The notes beneath the pieces are model-generated. The model worked only from the letters and a program-made list of their open reading frames with translations. It was not told the DNA's origin and searched no databases. This document shows, piece by piece, positions 1-8,472 of a DNA stretch of 64,000 bases; the stretch's first letter is position 1; the number at the start of each line of letters is the position of its first letter. The stretch is from JASBTN01 sp965228805 (lineage in GTDB: Bacteria > Pseudomonadota > Alphaproteobacteria > Rhodobacterales > Rhodobacteraceae). The translations under genes and the position numbers were made by a program. The DNA is taken from the NCBI RefSeq assembly GCF_965228805.1, contig NZ_CBDDIE010000003.1, forward strand, positions 4,076,556-4,140,555, in the 5' to 3' direction.

Positions 1-2
1 GC

Positions 3-239
3 GCCAACCTGATGGCCCACTTGGACGGGTTGCGCGCCGAGATGCGCAAGGCGGCCGAGAACCTGGAATTCGAAGAAGCCGCTCGGCTCCGCGACGAGGT
101 CCACCGGCTGGAGGCGGTGGAACTGGCCGTCGCCGACGACCCGCTGGCGCGGCAATCGGCTGTCGAGGCGGCGTCGGAGCCGAAGGGGCGGTCTACGGCC
201 GGGAAGCCGGGGCAACGGGCGGGGCGTCGAGGAAGATAG
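3..239 (+). CDS. uvrB: UvrB, C-terminal end (partial)
   Basis: This is the last 78 codons of excinuclease ABC subunit B; the gene enters from the left edge. The visible part is a UVR domain, a two-helix hairpin that contacts UvrC in nucleotide excision repair, with the typical run LEFEEAARLRDEVHRLEA. A charged low-complexity tail rich in Gly, Arg and Lys follows. A UVR domain at the extreme C-terminus is typical of UvrB; UvrC carries it internally. No clear terminator follows the stop. Confidence 0.85.
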   Translation, partial: ANLMAHLDGLRAEMRKAAENLEFEEAARLRDEVHRLEAVELAVADDPLARQSAVEAASEPKGRSTAGKPGQRAGRRGR

Positions 240-287
240 TGGACGGTGTGAAATCGCAGACATAGAATGCCACCAAAGACTCATTGA

Positions 288-833
288 ATGGGGTGCGCGG
301 TGCCAAATTTGTCCGCTACCAGATTAGCTTTTCTAGCAGCTGTTTCCATCGCGCTCGCGGCGTGTAATCCTTTGTCAAACATAAAAGAAAAGATGTACTT
401 TGGCTCAGTTACCGGCGTCGATGCATGCCTGAAAACACACGCCTCATCACTACTCTCTGAAACTGAAACAAAGGACGTTTGCATTCGAAAACACCAGCAT
501 GGATTGCCACGGGCGGACTACAAAGTGGAAGGCAGAGGCGTAGTTACACCTACTCATTTGGAAGCCACGCTCCACAACAAGAACGACGACCTCATCGTCA
601 CAAGGGTATCCGTTGTTGTCAAAAACTACGACGCCGATGGGAAGGAGAGTGTGTTCAGAGGGCAATCCCAAACCTGGGTATTCCCTGGCAAAGATTCCGA
701 TGTATCCATACGAATTGAGTTTGAAGAAAGTCCTGTAACTGAGAACCCTTGGTGCGATCATGACCTAGACGCGGAGGAAAGAAAGAGCTGCAAGTTGTGG
801 GATATTGAGGCCGTCGAAGGGGTAGACTTGTAG
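288..833 (+). CDS. Hypothetical lipoprotein, low GC
   Basis: This encodes a 181-residue protein of unknown function. The N-terminus has a hydrophobic segment (LAFLAAVSIALAAC) ending in a lipobox-like LAAC, so a lipid-anchored periplasmic protein is likely. Four further cysteines lie in the mature part (near residues 46, 65, 153 and 167), which could form disulfides. The ATG at 288 is used; an in-frame GTG at 300 would also leave a full signal peptide. The gene is visibly richer in A+T than the genes on both sides, which hints at a recent arrival. I do not recognise a family. Confidence 0.6.
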   Translation: MGCAVPNLSATRLAFLAAVSIALAACNPLSNIKEKMYFGSVTGVDACLKTHASSLLSETETKDVCIRKHQHGLPRADYKVEGRGVVTPTHLEATLHNKNDDLIVTRVSVVVKNYDADGKESVFRGQSQTWVFPGKDSDVSIRIEFEESPVTENPWCDHDLDAEERKSCKLWDIEAVEGVDL

Positions 834-1085
834 AACCAAGCACCGCCCTCCCAACTAGACCGAGGGAAACGGGCTTTATTCATTGTAACAGTTTGAGGGC
901 TCGCCACGCGAGCGCCCGACCTCCCGGATGGGAGGGCGCTTCGGGGACGTTTTGGGCCCAATTGACCGGGCAAGTGTTCGGCACCATAAAGCACTCCCCA
1001 TACCTGTAGCGACGCCCACCCGAGGTCGGGCGCGCGCGCGGCTTCTCGCATTGCCCTCCCCGGCTGCGCCCCCTACCCTCGCGCC

Positions 1086-1574
1086 ATGACGAAACCCGCC
1101 TCGAAACCCACCGCCATCATCCTTGGTGCCGCCGTCTGGCCGGGCGGGGTGCCGTCGCCCACGTTGCGCCTGCGGGCGGAGCGTGGGGCGCGGTTGTATC
1201 TGGACGGGCAGGTCGGCGGGATCATTGCCTCGGGCGGTGTGGGCAGGCATCCGCCGTCCGAAGCCGAAGTGATCCGGGATATCTGCGTGCATCTGGGCGT
1301 ACCTGCAAACGCCATTCGGTTGGAGGACCGTTCGACCTCCACGGCCCGGAACCTGGCCTTCTCGCAGCCTCTGCTGGACAATCCGGCCGGGCCGGTGGTG
1401 ATTGTCACCGACCTCTATCACCTGCCCCGTGCACGGCTGGTGGCCAAGCGGTTGGGGATGCGGGCAGTGGGTGCCGCCCCGCCGCTCAAGGGACGCAGCC
1501 CCTGGCGGTTCCTGAAAATGTGCCTGCGTGAGGTTCCGGCGCTGGCCTGGTACCTCATCCGCCCTCAGCGGTAG
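1086..1574 (+). CDS. YdcF-like (DUF218) protein
   Basis: The 162-residue protein fits the DUF218/YdcF family. It opens with a buried strand followed by GAAVWPGG. It then has the family pattern of a polar motif EDRSTSTARNL (residues about 80-90) and VIVTDLYHLPRARLVAKRLG (about 105-124), where an acidic residue, a Thr and a His-x-x-Arg cluster line the pocket. Members bind nucleotide-like ligands or act on envelope precursors; the substrate is unknown. There is no signal peptide, but the hydrophobic C-terminal stretch near the end could touch the membrane. Its 3' end overlaps the convergent gene by 10 bp. Confidence 0.7.
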   Translation: MTKPASKPTAIILGAAVWPGGVPSPTLRLRAERGARLYLDGQVGGIIASGGVGRHPPSEAEVIRDICVHLGVPANAIRLEDRSTSTARNLAFSQPLLDNPAGPVVIVTDLYHLPRARLVAKRLGMRAVGAAPPLKGRSPWRFLKMCLREVPALAWYLIRPQR

Positions 1575-1957
1575 ACGTCCACGCGCACCGAACTGCCAGT
1601 GTTGCCATGGCCCCAGATCTCGACCACCACCGTGGCCCCGCCCGAGACGATATCGCGCGCGGCCACCGGGTTGATGTAGCCGTTCATGATCATGCGCTCC
1701 ATCGCCGCGCGGTTGTTCAGATCGCCGAAGAACGAATCCCATTCATCGCCCGCGTGCTGGATGCCGAAGCGATGGAAATTGGCCCGGTCCTGGCGAATGA
1801 TCTGCCAGGGTTCGGACAGCCGCGCACCCTTGGAGTTATACAGGTCCTCGCGCCCGATATAGGCCACGTAAGAGCCGATCAGCTCCTGCGCCAGGCTTGC
1901 CGTGGGGATCGCGGCCAGAAACGCCGCTGCGATTGCCATGCTTTTGAAATACCGCAT
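1565..1957 (-). CDS. Small secreted protein, unknown function
   Basis: The 130-residue product starts with a clear Sec signal peptide (MRYFKSMAIAAAFLAAIPTASLA, cleavage likely before QELIG). The mature part is about 107 residues with no cysteines and no motif I recognise. It is probably periplasmic. It converges on the YdcF-like gene with a 10-bp overlap of stop ends. It stands apart from the upstream sugar-isomerase operon by about 70 bp. Confidence 0.6.
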   Translation of the reverse strand: MRYFKSMAIAAAFLAAIPTASLAQELIGSYVAYIGREDLYNSKGARLSEPWQIIRQDRANFHRFGIQHAGDEWDSFFGDLNNRAAMERMIMNGYINPVAARDIVSGGATVVVEIWGHGNTGSSVRVDVYR

Positions 1958-2028
1958 GTTTTCCTCCTCAATTACTGACAGGATGTTAGCCGATTTCGGC
2001 CGAAAAATCCATGCGACGCAGCCGCCCG

Positions 2029-2844
2029 CTACTGCGCCAGGCCCAGCGCCTCCAGATGGGCGACGCTATCCTCGACCTTATCGAACTCATTGATCTCGAC
2101 GATCAGATGGGGCTGCGCATCACAGCCCGCCAGCGCCTTGAAAACAGCGGGCCAGACGATGTTCCCCTCGCCCAGCGGCCAATGGCGATCGGCCCAGCCA
2201 TCGGTGTCCTGCAAGTGCACATGGCCAAGCCGAGCTCCGGCCGAGGAAATGAAGCGATCCACTGGCGGCGCGCCGTCCACCCAATGCGCCCAATGGGCGT
2301 GGCCCGTGTCCACCGACAAAGCCAGGGCGGGCGTATCCGCCGCCGCGACCACCGCCAGACGATCGGCCGGATCCGTGTCGCGGATGTTCTCAAGCACGAT
2401 CTGCACACCGATGTCCCGCGCCCGGATCAGCGCCGGTTCCAGCGTATCGAGGATGGCCGAGATCCGCTTCGCCCGCTCGCCGGGCGTGCGGTCCAGATTG
2501 CAGGCGTCCCAGCGATCATAGGGCGAATGCAGCACCATCTGCACCGCCCCCAGCGCCTCACAGACATCCAGCGCCTGGTCGATACGGCGCTGCACGACGG
2601 GGCGGATTTCGCGGTCCTTCACGTCCAGCTCGAACCCGGCGAAAGGCCCGTGAATGCCCAGCCGCCCGTGCCAGCCGTCGAGCGCCTTCTGCGCCATCTC
2701 GATGAAGGGGGCCGGGTGGGCCAGGATGTCGCCCATGCAGAATTCCGGCAGCTCAAGATCCCGGTCCTTGGCAAACAGCCAGTCGCGGTGTCGGCCCAGA
2801 TCCAGCACCGACAGCTGCGCGCCAATGACCGGCAGGTCACTCAT
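2029..2844 (-). CDS. Sugar phosphate isomerase/epimerase-like TIM barrel
   Basis: The 271-residue protein has the xylose-isomerase-like TIM barrel fold (AP endonuclease family 2). Likely metal-binding positions are visible in order: LHSPYD (near 105), VLENIRD (near 150), VDTGHAHW (near 176), HVHLQDTD (near 211) and VEINEF near the end. The length fits the family. Such enzymes isomerise or epimerise sugars or inositol derivatives, or act on nucleic acids; the substrate is not readable. Its ATG overlaps the stop of the upstream monooxygenase-like gene (ATGA), so the two are translationally coupled. Confidence 0.75.
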   Translation of the reverse strand: MSDLPVIGAQLSVLDLGRHRDWLFAKDRDLELPEFCMGDILAHPAPFIEMAQKALDGWHGRLGIHGPFAGFELDVKDREIRPVVQRRIDQALDVCEALGAVQMVLHSPYDRWDACNLDRTPGERAKRISAILDTLEPALIRARDIGVQIVLENIRDTDPADRLAVVAAADTPALALSVDTGHAHWAHWVDGAPPVDRFISSAGARLGHVHLQDTDGWADRHWPLGEGNIVWPAVFKALAGCDAQPHLIVEINEFDKVEDSVAHLEALGLAQ

Positions 2845-3164
2845 CCGTCCGAGACCATCACGACATCATAGAGCACCGGCGCAAAGTTCTTGGACAAGGT
2901 GTTGAATTTGCGGTGATAAACCCGCATCTCCTCGGACCGCAGAACGCGCATGAACTCATCCCGCGTGCGCCATTGCGTATAGGAGGCAATGCGCGTCTGC
3001 GCGTCGTTCACATGCAGGGCCGCACCGATGAACCCCTCCTGTTTCGAGATGAACTCGTTGCAGGCCACGCGGATTTCCTCGCACAGGTCGGCACAGGTGC
3101 CGGGGGTCACTTCATAGGTGGTGATGACGGTCTGAAGATCGGCGTCTTTCTTGATGACGGGCAT
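2841..3164 (-). CDS. ABM-family putative quinol monooxygenase
   Basis: The 107-residue product fits the antibiotic biosynthesis monooxygenase (ABM) fold, a ferredoxin-like dimer. It has a central EGFIGAALHVND strand and a YTQWRTRDEF motif near residues 62-72. Family members include YgiN-type quinol monooxygenases and heme-degrading proteins. It is the first gene of a two-gene operon and overlaps the TIM-barrel gene by 4 bp, so the two may act on the same small molecule. The exact reaction is unknown. Confidence 0.7.
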   Translation of the reverse strand: MPVIKKDADLQTVITTYEVTPGTCADLCEEIRVACNEFISKQEGFIGAALHVNDAQTRIASYTQWRTRDEFMRVLRSEEMRVYHRKFNTLSKNFAPVLYDVVMVSDG

Positions 3165-3236
3165 GAGGTCCTCCGCTGGCTACTGGCTCGCGCAGGTTCA
3201 GCCTAGCACCGTCCGGGCAAAAGGCCAGAGGGCCCG

Positions 3237-3608
3237 TCAGTCGAAGATGTCAAACACTTCCTCAAGGAAGGATTTGCGTCGCTTCTTCTTGTAACGTTTG
3301 GCCGATTTGTACGCGTCGCGGTTGTCATAACGATCATCGCGGCGATCCTCGCGCCGATCATACCGGTCCTCGCGGTGCCGGTCCTCGTACCGCGGTTCCT
3401 CGTATCTGGGTTCACCGCGAGGGGGTTCACGCACAGGTTCCGGCGCCGGATCAGGGTTCGCCAGGGCGACTTCGGGCGTGGACATCTCGATGATCTTGTC
3501 CAGCTCTCCCCGGTCCAGCCAGACGCCACGACACTTGGGACAATAGTCGATCTCGACCCCATGGCGCTCGGTCATCAACAGCTCGGTCTGGTCGATCGGA
3601 CATTTCAT
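3237..3608 (-). CDS. Zinc-ribbon (zf-TFIIB) protein with Arg/Asp-rich tail
   Basis: The first 40 of 123 residues form a zf-TFIIB-like ribbon. MKCPID gives one cysteine, and CPKCRGVWLDRGELDKII gives the second pair and the hallmark GVWLDRGEL. The first knuckle has C-P-x-D in place of C-P-x-C, a variation seen in this family. After a proline-rich spacer (50-75) comes a striking repeat of RYE/RHRED/RYDRRED units (about 66-100) and a lysine-rich end (KRYKKKRRKS). The tail is charged and likely disordered, so it may bind nucleic acid. Function is unknown. Confidence 0.7.
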   Translation of the reverse strand: MKCPIDQTELLMTERHGVEIDYCPKCRGVWLDRGELDKIIEMSTPEVALANPDPAPEPVREPPRGEPRYEEPRYEDRHREDRYDRREDRRDDRYDNRDAYKSAKRYKKKRRKSFLEEVFDIFD

Positions 3609-3650
3609 ACCTCAGCGCTCCTTCTCTGGTTTCCCCCCATGTAGGAACAC

Positions 3651-3674
3651 AAAAGACGGACCACAAGGCCCGCC
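3651..3674 (-). terminator. Likely intrinsic terminator of the Usp gene
   Basis: Read on the minus strand, an 8-bp stem (positions 3667-3674 with 3655-3662, including G-U pairs) closes a 4-base loop. A short T-run follows (the A-run at 3651-3654 on the plus strand). It lies just after the stop of the universal stress protein gene. Confidence 0.5.
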
Positions 3675-3697
3675 TTTTTCTTCACTGTTTCAATAGA

Positions 3698-4105
3698 TTA
3701 GCGGTGCACATGCACGGCGCAAGGGGCATGGCGCACGACACGTGCCGCGGTCGAGCCCAGGAAATAATCCTGCAGCCCCGGGCGGTGCGAGGCGACGACG
3801 ATGCAGTCGATGTCATGATGCGCGGCCCAGTCGACGATGGTGTGACCGGCATGGCCCGAGACCACCGCAACCTCGATCCCGTTGCGTCCGGAGAGCTCGG
3901 ATTTCAGCCGCGCTTCCAACTCGTGCACATTGCTTTCCAGCTGGCCCACCGGCAGGTACTGCGCCACGTAGGACGGCACTTCTTCCATCACATGCAGCGC
4001 GGTGATCTTCGCATCCGGCTCGCCCAGCGCCTTGGCGATGTTCAGAGCTTCGTTGGAATCACGGTCATGGTCCAGGGCCACGGCGACCAGGATATTCTTG
4101 TACAT
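3698..4105 (-). CDS. Universal stress protein (UspA family)
   Basis: The 135-residue protein is a single Usp domain. The N-terminal strand MYKNILVAVALD carries the conserved Asp that contacts the nucleotide base. The C-terminal part VVASHRPGLQDYFLGSTAARVVRHAPCAVHVHR matches the ATP-binding G-x2-G-x9-G(S/T) region, here ending GSTAARVV. It is likely a cytoplasmic dimer induced under stress. It is a single gene with its own terminator and an AT-rich region upstream of 4105. Confidence 0.85.
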   Translation of the reverse strand: MYKNILVAVALDHDRDSNEALNIAKALGEPDAKITALHVMEEVPSYVAQYLPVGQLESNVHELEARLKSELSGRNGIEVAVVSGHAGHTIVDWAAHHDIDCIVVASHRPGLQDYFLGSTAARVVRHAPCAVHVHR

Positions 4106-4183
4106 GGGTCTTTCCCCCTTTGCGTCTCTCTGGGCGCATACTGACGGGACTACGAGCGCCCCGCCATGACATGGGTCAAGTCC

Positions 4184-5356
4184 TCAGAACGGCAGGCCGA
4201 CGTAGTTTTCAGCAAGCGAGGTCATCGCCGCCTCGGAGCTGAAAAGATATTCCAGATCAGTCTGTTGCAGCTTCCGGTCATAGGGAATCGCATCCGGGAA
4301 GCTGTGCAGCAGCGTGGTCATCCACCAGCTGAACCGCTGTGCCTTCCAAACCCGCGCCAGCGCACGGTCGCTGTAGCTGTCAAGGCCGGTGTCATCGCCC
4401 TTCAGGTAATGATCCACCAGCCCGTGGTAGAGGTAATAGATGTCGCTGGCCGCCGAGTTCAGCCCCCGCGCGCCGGTGGGCGGCACGATGTGCGCGGCGT
4501 CGCCAGCCAGGAACATGTTGCCGTAACGCATTGGTTCCGCGACAAAACTTCTGAGCGGCGCGATCGATTTCTCGATCGAGGGGCCGGTTTCCAGGTTGGC
4601 CGCCACGTCGTCAGGCAACCGCGCCTTGAGTTCATCCCAGAAGGCTTCGTCAGACCAGTCATCCGTGCTGTCGGTCAGCGGCACCTGGATATAGTAGCGG
4701 CTGAGCACCTGGCTGCGCAGTGAACAAAGCGCAAAACCGCGGTCGGATTTGGCATAGATCAGCTCGGGCGAAACCGGCTTGGTGCGTGACAAAACCCCAA
4801 GCCAACCAAAGGGATAGACCTTCTCGTATTCCTTCAGAACGTCCTTGGGGATCGACTTGCGGCTAACCCCGTGGAACCCGTCCGCACCGATGATGAAATC
4901 ACAGTCGATGCGAAAGGTTTCGTCCCCCTGGCGGTATGTCAGATAGGGGTTTTTCGTATTGATATCATGGGGTTTGACGTCCAGCGCCTCGTGAATGACC
5001 TTGCCGTTCATTGCCGCCCGCGCATCATAGAGGTCGCGGGTCAGCTCGGTCTGGCCATAGACCACGACCGAGTTCCCGCCGGTATGGCCCGCCAAGTCGA
5101 CGCGCTTTTTTTCATTGTTTTCAGCGATATAGAACCCCTCATGGATTTCGCCCTCGGCATCCATGCGTTCCCCGCATTGCGCCTCGCGCATAAGCTCGGC
5201 AAAGCCGTGCTCCAACACGCCGGCGCGAATGCGCCCCAGCACGTAATCGCGGGTGTGTTTTTCCAGGACGACGTTGTCAATCCCTTTCAAATCAAGCAAT
5301 TGGCTAAGCATAAGGCCGGACGGGCCGCCTCCGATGATGCCGACTTTCGTCTTCAT
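4184..5356 (-). CDS. pobA: 4-Hydroxybenzoate 3-monooxygenase (PobA)
   Basis: This flavoprotein hydroxylases 4-hydroxybenzoate to protocatechuate with NAD(P)H and O2. The 390-residue length equals that of known PobA. Visible signatures are the FAD-binding GGGPSG (residues 9-14), the DG motif in IIGADGFHG (about 155) and the GD motif in LAGDAAHIVPPTGARGLN (about 287). The start at 5356 is chosen because it opens directly with the FAD strand (MKTKVGIIGGG) and is preceded by GAGGAGA. A longer in-frame extension to 5554 would run into pobR. It is divergent from pobR and feeds the ligAB operon nearby. Confidence 0.93.
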   Translation of the reverse strand: MKTKVGIIGGGPSGLMLSQLLDLKGIDNVVLEKHTRDYVLGRIRAGVLEHGFAELMREAQCGERMDAEGEIHEGFYIAENNEKKRVDLAGHTGGNSVVVYGQTELTRDLYDARAAMNGKVIHEALDVKPHDINTKNPYLTYRQGDETFRIDCDFIIGADGFHGVSRKSIPKDVLKEYEKVYPFGWLGVLSRTKPVSPELIYAKSDRGFALCSLRSQVLSRYYIQVPLTDSTDDWSDEAFWDELKARLPDDVAANLETGPSIEKSIAPLRSFVAEPMRYGNMFLAGDAAHIVPPTGARGLNSAASDIYYLYHGLVDHYLKGDDTGLDSYSDRALARVWKAQRFSWWMTTLLHSFPDAIPYDRKLQQTDLEYLFSSEAAMTSLAENYVGLPF

Positions 5357-5384
5357 GGCGCTGTTCTCCTCTTTGACCCCATCC

Positions 5385-5401
5385 TGCGCCCGGGTCGCGC
5401 A
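5385..5401. promoter_or_regulatory. Divergent pobA/pobR control region with inverted repeat
   Basis: The 88-bp gap between the two start codons holds an inverted repeat TGCGC-N7-GCGCA. It is placed where an AraC-type activator bound to the divergent promoters could sit. Function is inferred from position only. Confidence 0.35.
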
Positions 5402-5444
5402 GATTTGAATGGATACATCCAGCCACTTCTGGTATATATCGAAC

Positions 5445-6293
5445 ATGGACCGGATCGAAACATTCAACCTCTTTGGCGAGGATGTCGACCTGCCCGACGT
5501 GGTGCATTGCGAAACGATCGAAGCACGTTCGGTGGTACATGACTGGGAATTCAAGCCGCATCGTCACGCCCGGCTGCACCAGGTATTGCTGCTGGAACGT
5601 GGCAGCGGCGAGGCGCTGATCGAAGAAGCCCCGCATCCTCTGCCCCCCGGCAGCCTGGTCAACATGCCGCGCGGGGTGGTGCATGGCTTCCGGTTCGAGC
5701 CGGGCACGGAGGGCTGGGTGGTCACGCTGGCCTCGGAACTTCTGGACCAGACCCTGCGCGATGGCGAGGGGTTGCGACCGGTGCTTTCCCGCCCCGCCAT
5801 TCTGAAATCCACAAATGATATCAAAATATTGACCCGCCGCATCTTTGCCGAGTACCCGACCCGCGGATTTGCCCGGGCGCATATCCTGCGCAGCCTGTCG
5901 ACCCTGCTCCTGGGCCTGGTGGCCCGGGAATTGGCCCGCAAGGCCGCGGACACCCTGCGTCCCGACACGAGGTTGCAACACCGTTTCGAGGCGCTGATCG
6001 AGGAGCATTATTGCGACCACCTGGGCGTGGCCGACTATGCCCGAGAGCTGGCGGTGACCCCCACCCATCTGAGCCGGGTGATGCGTGCGGCAACGGGGCG
6101 ACCGGCCTCGGCCGCCATCGAGGAACGCATCATCCGCGAAGCCCGACGCAACTTGGCCTTTTCGAACCTGTCCATCCAGGAGGTTGGCTACCAATTGGGA
6201 TACAATGACCCGGCCTATTTCAGCCGGGTCTTTGCGCGGGCCACGGGGCAGAGCCCGCGGGAGTTCCGCCGGGCGCTGGAGGCGAAAGGTTAA
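5445..6293 (+). CDS. pobR: AraC-family regulator, probable PobR
   Basis: The 282-residue protein has an N-terminal cupin-type effector domain (HRHARLHQVLLLE near 38-50, then PGSLVNMPRGVVHGF). Its C-terminal double helix-turn-helix is of the AraC type (YARELAVTPTHLSRVMRAATG and the second wing LGYNDPAYFSRVFARATGQSPREFR). The divergent position next to pobA is the classical place of PobR, the 4-hydroxybenzoate-responsive activator. The ATG at 5445 gives a normal N-terminus; an upstream ATG at 5409 would add 12 residues that look non-homologous. Confidence 0.8.
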   Translation: MDRIETFNLFGEDVDLPDVVHCETIEARSVVHDWEFKPHRHARLHQVLLLERGSGEALIEEAPHPLPPGSLVNMPRGVVHGFRFEPGTEGWVVTLASELLDQTLRDGEGLRPVLSRPAILKSTNDIKILTRRIFAEYPTRGFARAHILRSLSTLLLGLVARELARKAADTLRPDTRLQHRFEALIEEHYCDHLGVADYARELAVTPTHLSRVMRAATGRPASAAIEERIIREARRNLAFSNLSIQEVGYQLGYNDPAYFSRVFARATGQSPREFRRALEAKG

Positions 6294-6373
6294 AGTCCTT
6301 AACGCCTCCAGACCCCGATATTTAAACAGTTTAACGCTTCAAACGAGGCATGTTTAAAGATGTTAAACCCCGC

Positions 6374-7219
6374 TCAGGCACATTCCAGCAGCATCGTGCC
6401 CGCCCCGGTGTTCGAGATCGGAATGTGATAGTTCTGCGTGAGCTCGGTCACCTTGTCGCCCAACGCACCGCGCATCATCATCCACATCAGGAACTCGGTC
6501 CCCTGGGCCCCGGCCTGACGGACCAGCTCGTGACGTGAGATCTTGGTCAGCTCCTCGGGCGCCGACACGATCTTCTCCATGCACATCATGTCGAACTCCT
6601 TGTTGATGAACCCCGCGCGTTCACCATCAAGCTGATGCGACAGGCCGCCAGTGCCCAGCACGACGACCTTCAGGTCCTCGGGGAAGGACTCAATCGCCTT
6701 GCGCAGGGATTTACCAAAGTTAAGGGCGCGGTTCAGCGTCGGGATCGGATGCTGCACGGTGTTGGCCGAAATCGGAATCGCCTTGGGCATGTCCGGGCGG
6801 TGCGGCGCACCGGGCCAGAACAGTTGCATCGGCACGACGAACCCGTGGTCCACCGCCAGTTCCTGACAGGAGGTAATGTCAAACTCATCCTCGACCATAC
6901 CCTCGATGATATGCCAGCTCAGCTCGGGCGCGCCGGGGAACGGGTCAAGCTGCGGAATGCCCCAGCCTTCATCCTCGTTCTTGTATTCATGCGCCGCCCC
7001 GATGGCAAAAGTCGGCATCTTATCAAGGAAGAAGCCCAGCCCGTGGTCATTATAGATATTGATCACGACATCCGGCTTGTTGTCGGCAAGCCACTCGTGA
7101 ATCTTCGGGTAGCCGTCGAAAAACGGCTTCCAATAGGGATCGTCCTGCAGCTCGTTGGCGATTGCGTTGCCCACGGCGGGAATGTGCGATGTGGTGATAC
7201 CACCCAAGATCTTGGCCAT
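6374..7219 (-). CDS. ligB: Protocatechuate 4,5-dioxygenase beta subunit (LigB)
   Basis: This is the catalytic subunit of the extradiol enzyme that opens protocatechuate to 4-carboxy-2-hydroxymuconate-6-semialdehyde. The 281-residue protein keeps the expected Fe(II) ligands: His12 (in ITTSHIP), His59 (in NDHG) and Glu242 (in GTEFLMW). It also keeps the general base His195 (in GGLSHQ). It follows ligA by 1 bp, so both subunits are made together. It is the last gene of the operon that starts at galB. Confidence 0.94.
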   Translation of the reverse strand: MAKILGGITTSHIPAVGNAIANELQDDPYWKPFFDGYPKIHEWLADNKPDVVINIYNDHGLGFFLDKMPTFAIGAAHEYKNEDEGWGIPQLDPFPGAPELSWHIIEGMVEDEFDITSCQELAVDHGFVVPMQLFWPGAPHRPDMPKAIPISANTVQHPIPTLNRALNFGKSLRKAIESFPEDLKVVVLGTGGLSHQLDGERAGFINKEFDMMCMEKIVSAPEELTKISRHELVRQAGAQGTEFLMWMMMRGALGDKVTELTQNYHIPISNTGAGTMLLECA

Positions 7220-7220
7220 G

Positions 7221-7580
7221 TTACTTCCCCTGATCCACGAGTTTCTGCTTGAAGGCCTCGACCGTCATGCCGGTCTGCTGCGCGCCCACATCCTGGACCG
7301 ACAATTTGAAGATCCCGGCGAACTTGGCGAGGTAATAAATGTTACCGCCCGCGGCGATCATCGCCAGCACGTTCTTGTCGCGACAGGCCTGCTTCTGTTC
7401 GTCTGACAGGCCGAAGCTTTCCATGTAACCCTCCGGGTCGTCCAGATAGGCCTGGCGGGCCTCAGCGCCATTGAAGGAATAGCACATCTTGTTCAGCGCA
7501 TAGCCCTTCATCGCCATCTTGCCGTCAAAGAGCGTGGTGCCCTCGATCGGCGTGTGGTGGTCGAAGTCGTCGAAATCCAT
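7221..7580 (-). CDS. ligA: Protocatechuate 4,5-dioxygenase alpha subunit (LigA)
   Basis: The 119-residue helical small subunit covers the active site of LigB. Typical family stretches are visible, such as ALNKMCYSFN near residue 30, DPEGYMESFGLSDEQ near 50 and AAGGNIYYLAKFAGI near 75. It lies 10 bp downstream of ligI and 1 bp upstream of ligB in the same operon, the usual order for an alpha2beta2 LigAB enzyme. Confidence 0.93.
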   Translation of the reverse strand: MDFDDFDHHTPIEGTTLFDGKMAMKGYALNKMCYSFNGAEARQAYLDDPEGYMESFGLSDEQKQACRDKNVLAMIAAGGNIYYLAKFAGIFKLSVQDVGAQQTGMTVEAFKQKLVDQGK

Positions 7581-7590
7581 CGTCCCCTCC

Positions 7591-8472
7591 TCAGGTCCAG
7601 TAGAGCCGCATGGGATTTTCCACCAGCAGCTTGTGTTGCAGCTCCGGCGTCGGTGCGATCAGGGGGATCCAGTCCACCAGGGCGCCATCGTCGGGCATGT
7701 GTGATTTCATGTTCGGGTGCGGCCAGTCCGTGCCCCATAGCACCCGGTCGGGGAAGTGCCGCACAACCTCGGCGGCGAAGGGCACGACGTCGGCGTAGGG
7801 TGGGCCTTCGGCACTCAGCCGCTCCGGGCAGGTCACTTTTGACCAGATGTTCGAATTGTCCTGCATTATCTGTAGGAAGCGTTGGAAATCCGGATGAGAT
7901 GTTCCTTTTGTGACATCAGGTCGCCCCATGTGATCGACCACGATCGTCGTCGGAAGGCTTTCAAGGAAGGGCACAAGCTCCTCCAGATCGGCGGCTTCGA
8001 AGTAGACCACGATGTGCCAGCCGAGCTTGACGATCCGCTCGGCGATCCCCATGAAGACCTGTTTCGGCGTGGCATCCACCAGGCGTTTAACGAAGTTGAA
8101 TCGCACCCCGCGCACGCCAGCCTCGTGCATCTCGACCAGTTCGGCGTCGGTCACTTCGGTACCAACGCTGGCGACACCGCGTGCGAGGTCGCCGGCGGCG
8201 CGACAGGCGTCCATCATGGCGCGGTTGTCACGACCGTGGCAGGTCGCCTGGACGATCACGTTGCGGGCAAATCCCAGGTGGTCGCGCAGGGCAAAAAGGT
8301 GGTCCTTGCCCGCATTGCAGGGGGTGTATTTGCGCTCGGGCGCGAAGGGGAATTCCGGGCTGGGGCCGAAGACATGGCAATGGGCGTCCACCGCGCCGGG
8401 GGGCAGCTGGAAGTCCGGTTTCTTCGGGGCCGGGTGAAAGACCAGCCAATCAGGGTCCATGGGTTGGGTCAT
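7591..8472 (-). CDS. ligI: 2-Pyrone-4,6-dicarboxylate hydrolase (LigI)
   Basis: This member of the amidohydrolase superfamily opens the lactone PDC to 4-oxalomesaconate/4-carboxy-2-hydroxymuconate. The 293-residue protein has the HxH pair at His31 and His33 (DAHCHVFGP), VVDHMGRPD with His181 and the late metal/base Asp249 in LWGTDWPHPN. These match the family. Its ATG overlaps the stop of ligU by 4 bp. Confidence 0.93.
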   Translation of the reverse strand: MTQPMDPDWLVFHPAPKKPDFQLPPGAVDAHCHVFGPSPEFPFAPERKYTPCNAGKDHLFALRDHLGFARNVIVQATCHGRDNRAMMDACRAAGDLARGVASVGTEVTDAELVEMHEAGVRGVRFNFVKRLVDATPKQVFMGIAERIVKLGWHIVVYFEAADLEELVPFLESLPTTIVVDHMGRPDVTKGTSHPDFQRFLQIMQDNSNIWSKVTCPERLSAEGPPYADVVPFAAEVVRHFPDRVLWGTDWPHPNMKSHMPDDGALVDWIPLIAPTPELQHKLLVENPMRLYWT

